A DNA stretch of 64,000 nt. Source: DYJE01 sp964637565 (lineage in GTDB: Bacteria; Desulfobacterota; Desulfobacteria; Desulfobacterales; Desulfolunaceae). The stretch is from assembly GCA_964637565.1 (NCBI GenBank), contig CAZWTY010000011.1, forward strand, positions 1 to 64,000, in the 5' to 3' direction. The notes beneath the pieces were generated by a model. It was given only the letters and a program-made list of their open reading frames with translations. It was not told the origin of the DNA and searched no databases. Each line of letters opens with the position of its first letter. Positions within the stretch are counted from its first letter, which is position 1. Shown here piece after piece: positions 27,269 to 36,981 of the stretch. The position numbers were made by a program, and so were the translations under genes.

Positions 27269-28137
27269 AAGGAAAGTATGCCATGCGTTCAGCAATTTTT
27301 CTGCTGGCCGTTCTTTTTTTTGCAGGGAGTCAGGCCTGGGCTGAAAGTCTGTATTCTCTCGGGAAAAAAGGGCGGGAAGCTTTTGAAAAGGAAGATTACC
27401 CCAGGGCTCTCGATGCCTATACAAAGGCCCAGCTCGAATCACCTGAAAAACCTGAGATCAGTTACAATCTCGGAAACGTTCAGTACAAAAACGGTGATTT
27501 CGACGCAGCCATCGCCCATTACAAGTCTGTGCTCACATCCGCAGACAGGAAACTGAAACAAAAAGCCCGATTCAATATGGGAAACGCGTATTTCCGCAAA
27601 GGTGATTACGACAAAGCCATTTCAGAATACGAAGAGGTCCTGAAACTCGATCAAACGGACGACGATGCCCGGAAAAATCTGGCCTTCACGAAAAAAATCA
27701 GGGAGCGAAAAAAAGAAGAACCTCCGAAGCAAGATCAGAAAGATCAAAAAGATCCGAAAGATCAGAAAAAGGATTCCAAAGACACGAAAGAAAACGGAAA
27801 CGATCAGGGTAAGAAAGACGGCGATTCCGGAAAAGATAATACCAAGCCGGACGGTAACTCGCCATCGAAAGACAACACCGAAGAAAAACAGGATAAACGG
27901 CAAAAGCAGGATCAGAAGGATCAGAAAAACCCGAACGGCCAGAGACCTGATCCCGCTGAGTCGGGCGGCGGGGGACCACATGAAAGAGAACCGTCTCCGG
28001 GTCAGAGCATGGGACGGGAAAACGATTCGTCAGGGGAAGGAACCCCGGCCGATACCATGTTGAAACGGCTGGAAGACCAGCCGGGAAAAGCGCTGCTTCT
28101 TGATCGAAGACCTCGTAAGGTGGAAAAGGACTGGTAA
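27265..28137 (+). CDS. batC: BatC-like TPR protein with charged low-complexity tail
   Basis: A 290-residue exported protein. A signal peptide ends at about residue 26 (QAWAES). Three TPR units follow (about 30-140), with YNLGNVQYKNGDFDAAIAHY and FNMGNAYFRKGDYDKAISEY. From about residue 150 the sequence is dominated by Lys, Asp and Gln in repeats of DQKDQKDPK type, then a Gly/Pro-rich end. The frame can be opened from 27178, but ATG 27265 gives the signal peptide directly. Such BatC tails are common. The charged segment may bind peptidoglycan or other envelope polymers, but that is speculation. Confidence 0.85.
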   Translation: MKGKYAMRSAIFLLAVLFFAGSQAWAESLYSLGKKGREAFEKEDYPRALDAYTKAQLESPEKPEISYNLGNVQYKNGDFDAAIAHYKSVLTSADRKLKQKARFNMGNAYFRKGDYDKAISEYEEVLKLDQTDDDARKNLAFTKKIRERKKEEPPKQDQKDQKDPKDQKKDSKDTKENGNDQGKKDGDSGKDNTKPDGNSPSKDNTEEKQDKRQKQDQKDQKNPNGQRPDPAESGGGGPHEREPSPGQSMGRENDSSGEGTPADTMLKRLEDQPGKALLLDRRPRKVEKDW

Positions 28138-28140
28138 TCC

Positions 28141-29892
28141 ATGGTTAAAAAATGTGTGACCGCATTGTGTCTCATGCTTCTTATTCCCATGACCGCTTTC
28201 GGGTTGTCTGCCAAAGCCCGTGTGGATAAAAACCGTATGTCCCTTGATGAAAACCTGGCACTGACGGTGACAGTTGACGAAGGAAAAGCGGAAATCGACA
28301 CGTCGAAAATTGTGGACTTCCAGATTGTGTCCCACACCACAGGCTCCAGCTTTCAATGGATCAACGGACGTTCCTTTTCGGAATATACCCATGTTTACAC
28401 CCTGAGCCCTGTGAAGAAAGGACGGCTCACCATCCCTCCGCTATCCGTCACGTACAAAAACGAAAGAACTTCCACGGAAAAGATCGACGTGGTCGTTGAA
28501 GACAATCCAAAAAGCACCGGTATCAGGTCAGAAGGGGATATTTTTGTCAAAGCCTCGGTAAACGATGATTCACCCTATCCAGGACAACAGATCGTCTATA
28601 CCTTCGCCCTGTACTATACGATGCAGATCAGCGGCCCCACGCTCAACCTTCCTGATTTCAGAAATTTTTCCGTCAAGGAAAGCGACAAGGACAGACAGTA
28701 CAGCACCACGATCAACGGAAGGGAATACCAGGTTATCGAAAGGAATGTGGTTCTCGATCCTGTGAAACCTGGATCGGTGCTTATCCCACCCTCCGTTCTC
28801 AACTGCAAGGTGGCTGTGGTCCGGGGCAGGCGTTCGGCAGATCCCTTTGATTCTTTTTTTAACGATCCTTTTTTCAACAGGGCCGCCCTTGTACCAAAAA
28901 CCCTGAGAACCAATCCGGTTTCCGTCCGTGTCATCCCCCTCCCACCCAACCCTCATCCTGTGCCGTTTTCAGGGTTGGTAGGCCAGTTCGAACTCAAAGC
29001 TTCCCTGGAACCGTCAACCCTCAACGTGGGGGACTCTACGACCCTGTCCCTGACAGTTGCGGGCCGGGGAAACATAAAGGACGCCATTGAACCGGAGATC
29101 AAGATTCCGCCGGCTTTCAAGATGTACAAGGACAGTCCGCTGGAGGATATCCGTCTGGACAACGGCGGGTACCTTGGAAACAAGACGTTCCGCCTGGCCC
29201 TGGTGGCCCTGGAAGAAGGCCGTTACACCATACCCCCTGTTTCCATGACATGCTTCGATATCGAAAAAGGGATATACAAGGTTTTGACCACTCCGTCGTT
29301 CACGGTCACGGTCAATCCTTCGCCTGATGGTTCGGTGACGCCACAACCAGAAAAATCAGAAACCCGGAACGAGGTTTCAACGGGTTCCATCAAACGTAAA
29401 GTCGAGTTTACCGGACACGATATCCTGCCTCTGAAAGAATCCCTTGAAGGCGCACGCTCTCGTGTGACTTTCACGTTTACGGGTTTTGTTTTCTGTCTTC
29501 TTGTCCCGGCCTTTGTTCTGGGCCTGGTAAAACTGCTGGTCCGTTTGAAGAAAAAGAACAAGACACCGTCGATGATCATGGCCGAAAGGGCTGAAAAATC
29601 GCTGAAGGAAGCAGGGAAACCCAACCTGAATGACAGGGAGTTCCTGTCAAGCGTCTACCTGGCCTTTGTCAGCCGTGTGTTCGCGAAAGGCGGCGTGACA
29701 GGAGAAATTCTTACCGGACGGGAAGTGAGAACCATTCTGTCTTCCTCCGGCTGTGACCCGGTTCTGGTTGACGAAGCGGTCCATCTCCTGGATCGCATCG
29801 AGGGGTTCCGCTTCACGGGAAAATCCCTGGACAGCGACACCCGGAAAAAACTTCTCGAAGAAACGCGAATCATGTCAAGGAGGATTGGATGA
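28141..29892 (+). CDS. batD: BatD, oxygen-tolerance family membrane protein
   Basis: A 583-residue protein with a signal peptide (first about 22 residues, ending near FGLSAKA), repeated beta-rich domains of the BatD family through the periplasmic part, and one transmembrane helix near residues 440-462, followed by a cytoplasmic tail with LVRLKKKNK. Segments such as YPGQQIVYTFALYY and VAGRGNIKDAIEP recur in the family. BatD is thought to be a periplasmic scaffold for the Bat complex; the aerotolerance function was inferred in Bacteroides and is debated elsewhere. It overlaps batE by four bases. Confidence 0.88.
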   Translation: MVKKCVTALCLMLLIPMTAFGLSAKARVDKNRMSLDENLALTVTVDEGKAEIDTSKIVDFQIVSHTTGSSFQWINGRSFSEYTHVYTLSPVKKGRLTIPPLSVTYKNERTSTEKIDVVVEDNPKSTGIRSEGDIFVKASVNDDSPYPGQQIVYTFALYYTMQISGPTLNLPDFRNFSVKESDKDRQYSTTINGREYQVIERNVVLDPVKPGSVLIPPSVLNCKVAVVRGRRSADPFDSFFNDPFFNRAALVPKTLRTNPVSVRVIPLPPNPHPVPFSGLVGQFELKASLEPSTLNVGDSTTLSLTVAGRGNIKDAIEPEIKIPPAFKMYKDSPLEDIRLDNGGYLGNKTFRLALVALEEGRYTIPPVSMTCFDIEKGIYKVLTTPSFTVTVNPSPDGSVTPQPEKSETRNEVSTGSIKRKVEFTGHDILPLKESLEGARSRVTFTFTGFVFCLLVPAFVLGLVKLLVRLKKKNKTPSMIMAERAEKSLKEAGKPNLNDREFLSSVYLAFVSRVFAKGGVTGEILTGREVRTILSSSGCDPVLVDEAVHLLDRIEGFRFTGKSLDSDTRKKLLEETRIMSRRIG

Positions 29893-30668
29893 TGAAGGCA
29901 GGGAAAGGCGGGCCGGCCTTATGGCTCCAAGTATTCGTGCTGTTCACGGCCCAGTTTTTTTTCGCATTTTCTCTTTACGGCGCATCGGGTCCCGAGAGCC
30001 TCTATCTTGAAGGGATCAAAGCTTACCAGGCGGGCCATTACGACAGGGCCTCAGAAATTTTTCTCCAGGTGGCTGAAGCACCTGTTGAAAATGGTGAGCT
30101 GTACTACAATCTCGGAAATGCGTTCTACAAAAAAGGTGACCTTGGCCGCAGCGTCCTCTGGTATGAGCGGGCTCTGAAACTGATGCCGACCGATCCTGAT
30201 CTTCAGTTCAACCACCAATTGGTGACAGGTCTTGTGGTGGACAAGGCGGACAATCGTTCCAATCCCCTTGCCGATGTTTTCCTGTTCTGGAAACACAGGA
30301 TGTCTCGCCAGGCCACGGTGTGGTCGGCTGTCTTGCTTTTCGCGGCTTTCACATGGCTGTCTCTTGTCCGAATCGTGAAACCTTCCCGTAGTCTGAAGTA
30401 TACGGAAAGAACGGTACTGGCTTTCTCACTGGTCTTTATCTTGTCGGCCGGCTACGATTTTTATTCGGACAGATTCAACAGGCAGGCCGTGGTGGTTTCA
30501 CAAGAAGCTGTTGTACGTTCAGGGTTGAGCGACGATGCCACGGAGCTGTTCCGTCTTCACGACGGTACAAAAGTATCTGTCCGTGAAGAGCTTCGGGGAT
30601 ACGTGAAAATCCGGTTCTCTGACGATAAAATTGGCTGGATTGATAAAAAGAATATTGAAATAATTTAG
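29889..30668 (+). CDS. batE: BatE, TPR and SH3 membrane protein
   Basis: A 259-residue protein with a signal anchor, a TPR region (about 36-110, YYNLGNAFYKKGDLGRSVLW), two transmembrane helices (about 140-157 and 170-190) and a bacterial SH3-like domain at the C-terminus (about 198-259, ending GWIDKKNIEII). The TPR-TM-TM-SH3 order is that of BatE and fits the last place of the operon. No clear hairpin terminator follows it in the next bases. The 364-base gap to the pilus operon (30669-31032) has a predicted promoter and no gene. Confidence 0.88.
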   Translation: MMKAGKGGPALWLQVFVLFTAQFFFAFSLYGASGPESLYLEGIKAYQAGHYDRASEIFLQVAEAPVENGELYYNLGNAFYKKGDLGRSVLWYERALKLMPTDPDLQFNHQLVTGLVVDKADNRSNPLADVFLFWKHRMSRQATVWSAVLLFAAFTWLSLVRIVKPSRSLKYTERTVLAFSLVFILSAGYDFYSDRFNRQAVVVSQEAVVRSGLSDDATELFRLHDGTKVSVREELRGYVKIRFSDDKIGWIDKKNIEII

Positions 30669-30764
30669 GTTTTTTTAGGTATTTCTTCATTTCATTTCTT
30701 ATATTATAGGTTCTAAATATCTGGATGTATTGTTTTTATGTATAATAAAAAACATGAAACAACA

Positions 30765-30793
30765 TTGACAGGCCACCCGTAACTTTGTAATAT
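30765..30793 (+). promoter_or_regulatory. Possible promoter of the MSHA-like pilus operon
   Basis: TTGACA is followed after 17 bases by TAATAT. It faces the PilM/N gene at 31033, leaving a leader of about 230 bases. Confidence 0.45.
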
Positions 30794-31032
30794 GTATTAA
30801 AATTTTCTTTCCGAAAGACCGATGGATCATACAGATCATGGTTCCGGCCTGGTTAGACAGGCCCTGATCACAGGCCCGATGGGCTGATCTGGCCGAACGT
30901 TGAAACAGCATCGGCAGGGCCGGTCTGGAAAGAATATGGGGGAGAGATTCCATGGGGGGAATCGCTTTCCGTAGCGTCTTTGTCATCGACTGACAACAAT
31001 CCGATACTTACAGTGAAAACCCGGGTGGCCTG

Positions 31033-32796
31033 GTGAACAAGAAAACGTCCGAAAAAGTGATGGGTTTCAAGGGCTTTGGCGGTGAACTCAACGCAGGCCT
31101 TGTCCTGGGGTACACCGGCCTGATTTACGTGGTGGCCCGGGTGGATTCCGGAAAAACCCCTGAGATCCTGGCCTGGGGTAAAGAGCCCTACGGACATGGA
31201 GTGACACGCAAGAGCCCGGAATTTCCTGAGATCCTTGAAAAGACTCTTAAAAAATGCCTGGGTTCCTATAAAAAAGCGAAAATCTGGTGCACCATCCAGT
31301 CCAAGGGTGTGGAAACCCGGTTTCTCGTGGTCCCTGACGCGCCCCGGAAGCACCTTCCCAAAACCGTTTTCTGGGCCTTCAAAAAAGAAGCGGCCATTGG
31401 AGACGAGCCCCTGGTGTTCGACTTCGACGTTCTTGGAAGCCGTGAAACCAAGGGAAGAAAAGAACTGGAAATCCTCGCCTGTTCCGCGCCGGTGTCCGAT
31501 CTCGAAGACATCAAGTCTGTTTTCAAACTGGCGGGCAGACCGCTCACCGGCATCACCGTCACGTCCTTCGCATTCCAGAACCTGTTCAGAACAGGTTATT
31601 CAGGGGAAGGCAGCCGCCATATCGGCACCCTGTTCATCGGAACCGACTGGTCCAGGATCGACATTTTTTCAGAGGGCAACCTGATCCTGTCGCGCGACAT
31701 CAAAACCGGAACCCGAAGCATGGATGAAGTGCTTCTGGAGCCGGCCGTCAGAGAGATAAAACAGCAGGAAGCGGTCATCGACATGGACCGCTATCTTTCA
31801 GACCAGGAGAAAGAGCCAGCCGGGGATAGCCCGTCTGACGTTCCAGCCGTCGAGACGCCGTCTTTGAACGATAAATCTTTTGGAATGATCGAATTGCTGG
31901 AAAAGGGGACAGCTCAGGACAGGGAGGCGTCGTTCGGCCGGATCATTCCTGTGGTCAACCGCCTGATCCGTCAGATCGAAAGGACCTTCGAGCATTTTTC
32001 CATGACCACGGGAGGTCGAAAGGTCGAACGGATCTACTTTACCGGCCCTTTGTGTTCGTACCGCCGTCTCCTGAAGTTCACAGGCGATCAGCTTGGCATC
32101 CCCGTCCATACCATCAACCCTTTTCCTTTGGAAGAACAGGACAACCCTTCGCGTTTCGACGAATTTGTCCCGGCCGCCGGTCTGGCTCTTTCCCACAACG
32201 ACCACACCCTGAACTTCATCTTCACCTACAAGGACAGGGAAAACAGCCGGAAAAACAAAAAAATGACGGCGATCCTCTGTCTTCTCATCGCCGTGACCCT
32301 GGTTGCCGGCCTTGTTTTTCACCGTGTCTCCATCAAAAGGGACAAGCGTCAGGCCGCAGCCATAAGCCTGATGACTGCGGATCTGGCCCAACGGGAGTCT
32401 CTCTACGGGAAAGAAAAAATCCAGGTCCTGGCGGACAGGCTGTCTGAAAGTAAAAAACAGCTCGAAAAGCTGAAAAAGAACGCGATGGGTGTCGCGGTGT
32501 TTACAGACATCTGCCGGGTGACCCGTGGCAATATCCGGCTGACCTCCTTTCTTTTCGAACAGGCCCAGGAAGGGCCGAAAACAGCACGTGTGGAGCTAAG
32601 GGGTGTGGTTCTCGTGAGCCAGCCCGAACAGGCGAAAAGCGAACACGAGGCTTATGTGGAAAATCTCAAGAAGCTGAACGGCGTCAGTCAGGTCACGGTG
32701 ACCCATTCGGCCCAGGCTTCCCTGGCTGGCCAGGGAGAACAACAGGTTCTTTATTTTGAAATGGATCTGACAACCAATGACACATCGAGACCATGA
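31033..32796 (+). CDS. PilM/PilN fusion, MshI-like pilus assembly protein
   Basis: A 587-residue protein. The N-terminal part (about 1-400) has an actin-like ATPase layout of PilM/GspL type, with an internal insertion rich in Glu and Pro around 260-290. One transmembrane helix (about 411-430) and a coiled coil with a PilN-like periplasmic domain follow. In type IV pilus systems PilM and PilN are separate; in the MSHA pilus of Vibrio, MshI plays both roles. It starts at GTG 31033 with a weak ribosome site; ATG 31060 is an alternative. It overlaps the next gene by 20 bases and heads the pilus operon. Confidence 0.75.
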   Translation: MNKKTSEKVMGFKGFGGELNAGLVLGYTGLIYVVARVDSGKTPEILAWGKEPYGHGVTRKSPEFPEILEKTLKKCLGSYKKAKIWCTIQSKGVETRFLVVPDAPRKHLPKTVFWAFKKEAAIGDEPLVFDFDVLGSRETKGRKELEILACSAPVSDLEDIKSVFKLAGRPLTGITVTSFAFQNLFRTGYSGEGSRHIGTLFIGTDWSRIDIFSEGNLILSRDIKTGTRSMDEVLLEPAVREIKQQEAVIDMDRYLSDQEKEPAGDSPSDVPAVETPSLNDKSFGMIELLEKGTAQDREASFGRIIPVVNRLIRQIERTFEHFSMTTGGRKVERIYFTGPLCSYRRLLKFTGDQLGIPVHTINPFPLEEQDNPSRFDEFVPAAGLALSHNDHTLNFIFTYKDRENSRKNKKMTAILCLLIAVTLVAGLVFHRVSIKRDKRQAAAISLMTADLAQRESLYGKEKIQVLADRLSESKKQLEKLKKNAMGVAVFTDICRVTRGNIRLTSFLFEQAQEGPKTARVELRGVVLVSQPEQAKSEHEAYVENLKKLNGVSQVTVTHSAQASLAGQGEQQVLYFEMDLTTNDTSRP

Positions 32797-33337
32797 CACG
32801 TTTTTTGCCGTTCTGACTCCGCTCAACAAGGTCCTTCTGGCCGTTTTCGCGGTGCTTGTCTGTGGGGTGGGCTTTCTGGCTTTTCTGGATCATGGCCGGA
32901 TGGAGAAAAGGTCGGACGAGAAAAACGCATTGGAAAAAAAGATCGGCGACCTTGCTTTCCTTGAACAGTTCCACGGTGCCCTTGTCAAGGAAAACGAGGT
33001 TGTCGAAAAAGAGCTGGAACTGTTTCCCCGAGATCGGACTTTCAATCGATACGGGGATTTAAGCGGTCAGGATCTGAAAGCCCTGGCACTGAAACACCGG
33101 ATGATTCCCGGCTGGGTGGATGAAATCCGTTATGCCGATTCCGGGGCCGTCCTTTCGACACCTGGAACAGGCTTTTCCATGACAGGCTCTTTTTCCGGTT
33201 TTCTCGCGTTTTTAAGGGAACTGGTTTCCGACCCCTCGGTCGGCGGTGTTTCATTGATCCAGATTCATTCCGAATTTGAACTTCTCGACATCATGATCAA
33301 CATAGACAGACCCTCCGGGAGGGCCGTTCATGAATAA
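32777..33337 (+). CDS. PilO/MshJ-like pilus alignment protein
   Basis: A 186-residue single-span inner-membrane protein: short cytoplasmic N-terminus, helix near residues 17-38, a heptad-like coiled coil (about 40-85, ENEVVEKELELF), and a small periplasmic alpha-beta domain. This is the layout of PilO, GspM and MshJ, which hold the inner-membrane platform to the secretin. It overlaps both neighbours (20 and 8 bases). Assigned from topology and position rather than strong motifs. Confidence 0.7.
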   Translation: MTHRDHDTFFAVLTPLNKVLLAVFAVLVCGVGFLAFLDHGRMEKRSDEKNALEKKIGDLAFLEQFHGALVKENEVVEKELELFPRDRTFNRYGDLSGQDLKALALKHRMIPGWVDEIRYADSGAVLSTPGTGFSMTGSFSGFLAFLRELVSDPSVGGVSLIQIHSEFELLDIMINIDRPSGRAVHE

Positions 33338-33785
33338 ACGTGAAAAGATCCTTGTGTTCGCCAGCGTGGCCGCCGCGGTCTGGGGAGCGATCGTGATCCT
33401 GAACGGTCCGGTGAAAACCAAGGATGGGGGGGCAGGAGAAGGGGACACCCAGCAATTTGTGGCCAGTATCGCGGAACAGGTCAAGGCTTCGGGCGGAACG
33501 TCCCTTGCGGGATACGACATTTCGATGATCATGGGAAACCGGATTTCCAGCCCCTTTCTACCTAGGAGGCTGAGCGCCCGGAAACAGGACGTGGATCTGG
33601 TTTACAACGGCTATGTGAGAAGCGGCCACCGCATGTTCGCGCTGATCAACAAAAAGGAATACAAAGTGGGCGACATTGTTGAAGGGACCTTTATGCAGGT
33701 GAAGAACATCGACCCTTGCCGTGTTGTCCTTGCGGAGGGCATGAAGAAGAAACGCATCCTGCCCCTGGAAGGAGGCTTGAAATGA
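33330..33785 (+). CDS. PilP/MshK-like pilus protein
   Basis: A 151-residue protein with an N-terminal membrane helix (about 6-24), a flexible linker, and a small beta domain (about 90-150) with DLVYNGYVRSGHRMFALI and a later GDIVEGTFMQVKNID, which resembles the homology region shared by PilP and GspC that binds the secretin. It sits immediately before the secretin gene and overlaps it by four bases, the usual place for PilP or MshK. Assigned by context and weak similarity. Confidence 0.65.
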   Translation: MNKREKILVFASVAAAVWGAIVILNGPVKTKDGGAGEGDTQQFVASIAEQVKASGGTSLAGYDISMIMGNRISSPFLPRRLSARKQDVDLVYNGYVRSGHRMFALINKKEYKVGDIVEGTFMQVKNIDPCRVVLAEGMKKKRILPLEGGLK

Positions 33786-35284
33786 AACAAGAACAAACGC
33801 CAACCTATGGTGGTTTCATCCCACGACTGATCATGGCGGTTCTTTTTCTGGCGTTTCTCACGTCATGCCGGACGTTCGAGGAAAAGAAGAAGTCTATCCG
33901 CCTTGAAGAGGCGTCCCCTAAAAGCACTGAAGCATCCATGGGGTATTCTCCGCCTCCGCGAAAGAAAAATCTCGATATCAAAAGGGACACGACCCGGTAT
34001 TCCGTGGAAAAAACCCGGCCCCTTCCCAGGCGTCTGGTCAGCCTGAAAATGGGAGACGCCGACTTGCCCACGGTTCTGCGATCCCTGGCCCGGTCCGTGG
34101 ATGTCAATATTCTGGTCAGCGAAAAAGTGACAGGTAAGATCAATGTGGCCGTGGACCAGGTTCCCTGGGACGAGGTTTTCAAAAACATCCTGAAAACCCA
34201 TGGGCTTTCCTATGTATACGACAGCCGGATCATCCGGGTCATGACCGATGAGGACCTGGTGGCGGAACTCAACCGGGAAAAACTCAAGCAGTCCCTTGAA
34301 AAGATGGAACCCCTGATGACCCGGATTATCAAAATAGACTACGCGGATTCCAAACATCTCAAAGAAAGCCTGCTGGTGTTCCTTGACCGAAAAGCACCGG
34401 CTTCTTCCGGTCAACAGGCGGACAAGGCCCCGGTTGAACCTGAAACAAGCACCATCACCGTGGATTCCCATACCAATTCCCTTGTGATCAGGGCCACGCG
34501 CCAGGAAATGGCCAAGATCCTTCCTGTGATCGAAGCGCTGGACAGACCCACGCCCCAAGTGCTGATCAAAGCGTGGATCGTTGAAACCAACCAGTCCACC
34601 GCAAGGGAGCTTGGTGCCAAATGGAACAGGGGATACGGGGATTTTACGGCGGGAGTGGATCTTTCCGTGACCGACGGCGCTTTTCTTGGGTTTTCTTCCA
34701 CCCATAACGGAAACATTCTTTCCCTGGAGCTGTCCGCCCTTGAAAGCGAGGGGAAACTGAGAATCCTCTCCAATCCCTCCATTACCACCGTGGATAACCG
34801 GAAGGCCATGATCGAGAGCGGCAAGGAGATCCCTTATCAGAGCATCGAGGACGGCGAAATCAGTGTGGAGTACAAAAAGGCTGTGATCCACCTGGATGTG
34901 ACACCCCATGTGATCGACAGGGAGCTGATCCGTCTCAGTATCTCCACCAGCAAAGATGAAATTGACAACAGCGTGGTGGTGAACGGCAACCCTGGAATCA
35001 TCACGAAGAAAGCCGAAACGGAAGTGGTTCTTTACAACGGGAGCACCACGGTGATCGGCGGTCTCAACAAGGACAAAAGCGAGAGAAACATCAAGGGGAT
35101 TCCCTATCTGATGGATATCCCCCTCTTGGGCCATCTGTTCAAATGGGACAGTGACAGCCAGGAAATGGAGGAACTGCTGATCTTCATCTCCCCGGTGGTT
35201 CTTGGAGAACGTACGGCAGAGGAGGCTAAAGTCCAGGGAAAAACATCGACCGGTGGAGACTCGGATGAAAAAAAGACTCGGTGA
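33782..35284 (+). CDS. Secretin, PilQ/MshL-type outer-membrane pore lipoprotein
   Basis: A 500-residue secretin forming the outer-membrane channel for the pilus. The signal sequence ends in FLTSC with Cys24 as a lipid anchor. A secretin N0-type domain (about 85-160, SVDVNILVSEKVTGKINVAV) and one N1-type domain are followed by the secretin core with GKEIPYQS, LDVTPHV and a C-terminal GxPxLxxIPLLGxLF-like GIPYLMDIPLLGHLF motif. The longer frame from 33716 is rejected because ATG 33782 gives the lipoprotein signal. It overlaps the ATPase start by 20 bases. Confidence 0.9.
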   Translation: MKQEQTPTYGGFIPRLIMAVLFLAFLTSCRTFEEKKKSIRLEEASPKSTEASMGYSPPPRKKNLDIKRDTTRYSVEKTRPLPRRLVSLKMGDADLPTVLRSLARSVDVNILVSEKVTGKINVAVDQVPWDEVFKNILKTHGLSYVYDSRIIRVMTDEDLVAELNREKLKQSLEKMEPLMTRIIKIDYADSKHLKESLLVFLDRKAPASSGQQADKAPVEPETSTITVDSHTNSLVIRATRQEMAKILPVIEALDRPTPQVLIKAWIVETNQSTARELGAKWNRGYGDFTAGVDLSVTDGAFLGFSSTHNGNILSLELSALESEGKLRILSNPSITTVDNRKAMIESGKEIPYQSIEDGEISVEYKKAVIHLDVTPHVIDRELIRLSISTSKDEIDNSVVVNGNPGIITKKAETEVVLYNGSTTVIGGLNKDKSERNIKGIPYLMDIPLLGHLFKWDSDSQEMEELLIFISPVVLGERTAEEAKVQGKTSTGGDSDEKKTR

Positions 35285-36959
35285 AATGCTGGTTGACGCA
35301 GGCTACCTGACCGGGGACAAGCTGAACGAATGCATCCTCGAGCAGAAGAAAAGCGGCCTGAAACTTGGGCAGTTTCTGGTGAGGCAGGGTCTTGTCTCCG
35401 AACGCCAGATCGTGGAACTGGTGTCGGCCCAGCTCAGGATCGACACCTACGATTCGAACCGCTATCCCCTGGACGTTTCCTTGAGCGAGGTCCTGCCCCA
35501 GGATGTGGCGAAAAAATACCGGGTGGTTCCGGTGCGTAGGAAAGGCAACCTTCTGACCATCGCCATGGACGATCCCATGGACATCTCCGCCGTGGATGCC
35601 ATCGAGATTTATTCCAACCTGGAAGTGGAAGCGGTGATTGCCACGGAAAAGGAAGTGGACCACCTTACCGCCATCCTGTACAGCGCCCATTCGGATATCG
35701 ACGAAGCCATGGACCAGATGGGCCTGGAAATCGGGGTCCGGGACGACAACCTGGGGGAAAGCGCGGATTTCCAGGTCAGCAGCCTGAAGGACATGGCCGA
35801 AGAGGTGCCGGTCATCCGGCTGGTGAATTCCATCCTGGCCCAGGCCGTGAAAGACAGGGCCAGTGACATCCACCTGAGCCCTGAAAAAACCCATGTCCAG
35901 GTCCGGTTCCGTGTGGACGGAAAACTCCAGGACGTGCCATCGCCTCCGAAAAACATGTTTCTGTCCATGATTTCACGCCTTAAAATCCAGGGAGGGCTGG
36001 ATATCTCTGTTTCCAGGATTCCCCAGGACGGCCGGTTCACCATGAGGGCTCACAACAGGGAAATCAACGTGAGGGTTTCCACCATGCCCACCATCTACGG
36101 GGAGAACATGGTTCTGAGGCTTCTGGACACGAGTACCGAGGTGTTTTCCCTGGCCCAGCTTGGATTTCATGAAAATGACCAGAAAAAGATCAGCGAGATG
36201 ATCCGGAAACCCTACGGGATGATTCTGAGTTCAGGCCCAACGGGCAGCGGAAAAAGCACCACCCTCTATTCCCTGCTGAAAACGGTGAACACGCCGGACG
36301 TGAACATCATCACCGTGGAAGATCCTGTGGAGTTTCGCATGGCCGGTATACGCCAGGTTCAACTGAACCGTAAGGCGGGCATGACCTTTGCTGAAGGACT
36401 CCGGGCCATACTGAGGCAGGACCCGGACGTGATCATGGTGGGTGAAATCAGGGATTCGGAAACGGCGAAAGTCGCGGTTCAGGCAGCCATGACAGGTCAC
36501 AGGGTTCTCAGCACCGTTCATACCAACGACGCGGCCGGGGCCGTGACACGATTCATCGAAATGGACATCGAACCTTTCCTTGTTTCATCGGTGATGCTGG
36601 CGTCTGTTGGACAACGGCTCATCCGTAAAGTGTGCAGCGAGTGCCGGACACCCTACAAACCCTCTGAAACCGTGCTCAGGCACTGGGGGATCGATCCTTC
36701 GGAGCCTGCGGAATACGTTTACGGAAAAGGGTGTTTTCATTGCAGGCAGACCGGGTTTTCTGGCCGTGTCGGGCTTTACGAGGTGCTGGTCATCGACGAG
36801 GAGATCCAGAAACTGATTTTGAACAGGGCATCTTCCCATGAGATCACCCGGCACGCTGTCAATGCGGGAAATTTCCTTACGTTGAAACAGGCCGCAGCCG
36901 ATAAGATAAAACAGGGAATCACCACGTTCGAAGAGGCCGCATCGGCTGTCATGGTTTAG
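35265..36959 (+). CDS. Pilus assembly ATPase, GspE/PilB/MshE family
   Basis: A 564-residue hexameric ATPase that powers pilus extension. An N-terminal MshEN/GspE domain (about 1-150, beginning MKKRLGEMLVDAGYLT) which in this family can bind cyclic di-GMP, is followed by the motor core with Walker A GPTGSGKS (324-331), an Asp box DPVE, a Walker B region QDPDVIMVGEIRD, and a His box GHRVLSTVHTND. A zinc tetracysteine CSEC...CFHC lies near residues 456-491. The longer frame from 35202 is rejected; ATG 35265 lies within the secretin 3' end. No PilT retraction ATPase is in this window. Confidence 0.93.
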   Translation: MKKRLGEMLVDAGYLTGDKLNECILEQKKSGLKLGQFLVRQGLVSERQIVELVSAQLRIDTYDSNRYPLDVSLSEVLPQDVAKKYRVVPVRRKGNLLTIAMDDPMDISAVDAIEIYSNLEVEAVIATEKEVDHLTAILYSAHSDIDEAMDQMGLEIGVRDDNLGESADFQVSSLKDMAEEVPVIRLVNSILAQAVKDRASDIHLSPEKTHVQVRFRVDGKLQDVPSPPKNMFLSMISRLKIQGGLDISVSRIPQDGRFTMRAHNREINVRVSTMPTIYGENMVLRLLDTSTEVFSLAQLGFHENDQKKISEMIRKPYGMILSSGPTGSGKSTTLYSLLKTVNTPDVNIITVEDPVEFRMAGIRQVQLNRKAGMTFAEGLRAILRQDPDVIMVGEIRDSETAKVAVQAAMTGHRVLSTVHTNDAAGAVTRFIEMDIEPFLVSSVMLASVGQRLIRKVCSECRTPYKPSETVLRHWGIDPSEPAEYVYGKGCFHCRQTGFSGRVGLYEVLVIDEEIQKLILNRASSHEITRHAVNAGNFLTLKQAAADKIKQGITTFEEAASAVMV

Positions 36960-36981
36960 AAAAAGGGTGAATCGGAGCGTT

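Noticed and set aside
33863..35134. A 423-codon minus-strand frame opposite the secretin gene
   Set aside because: Antisense shadow; the secretin motifs on the other strand are unambiguous.
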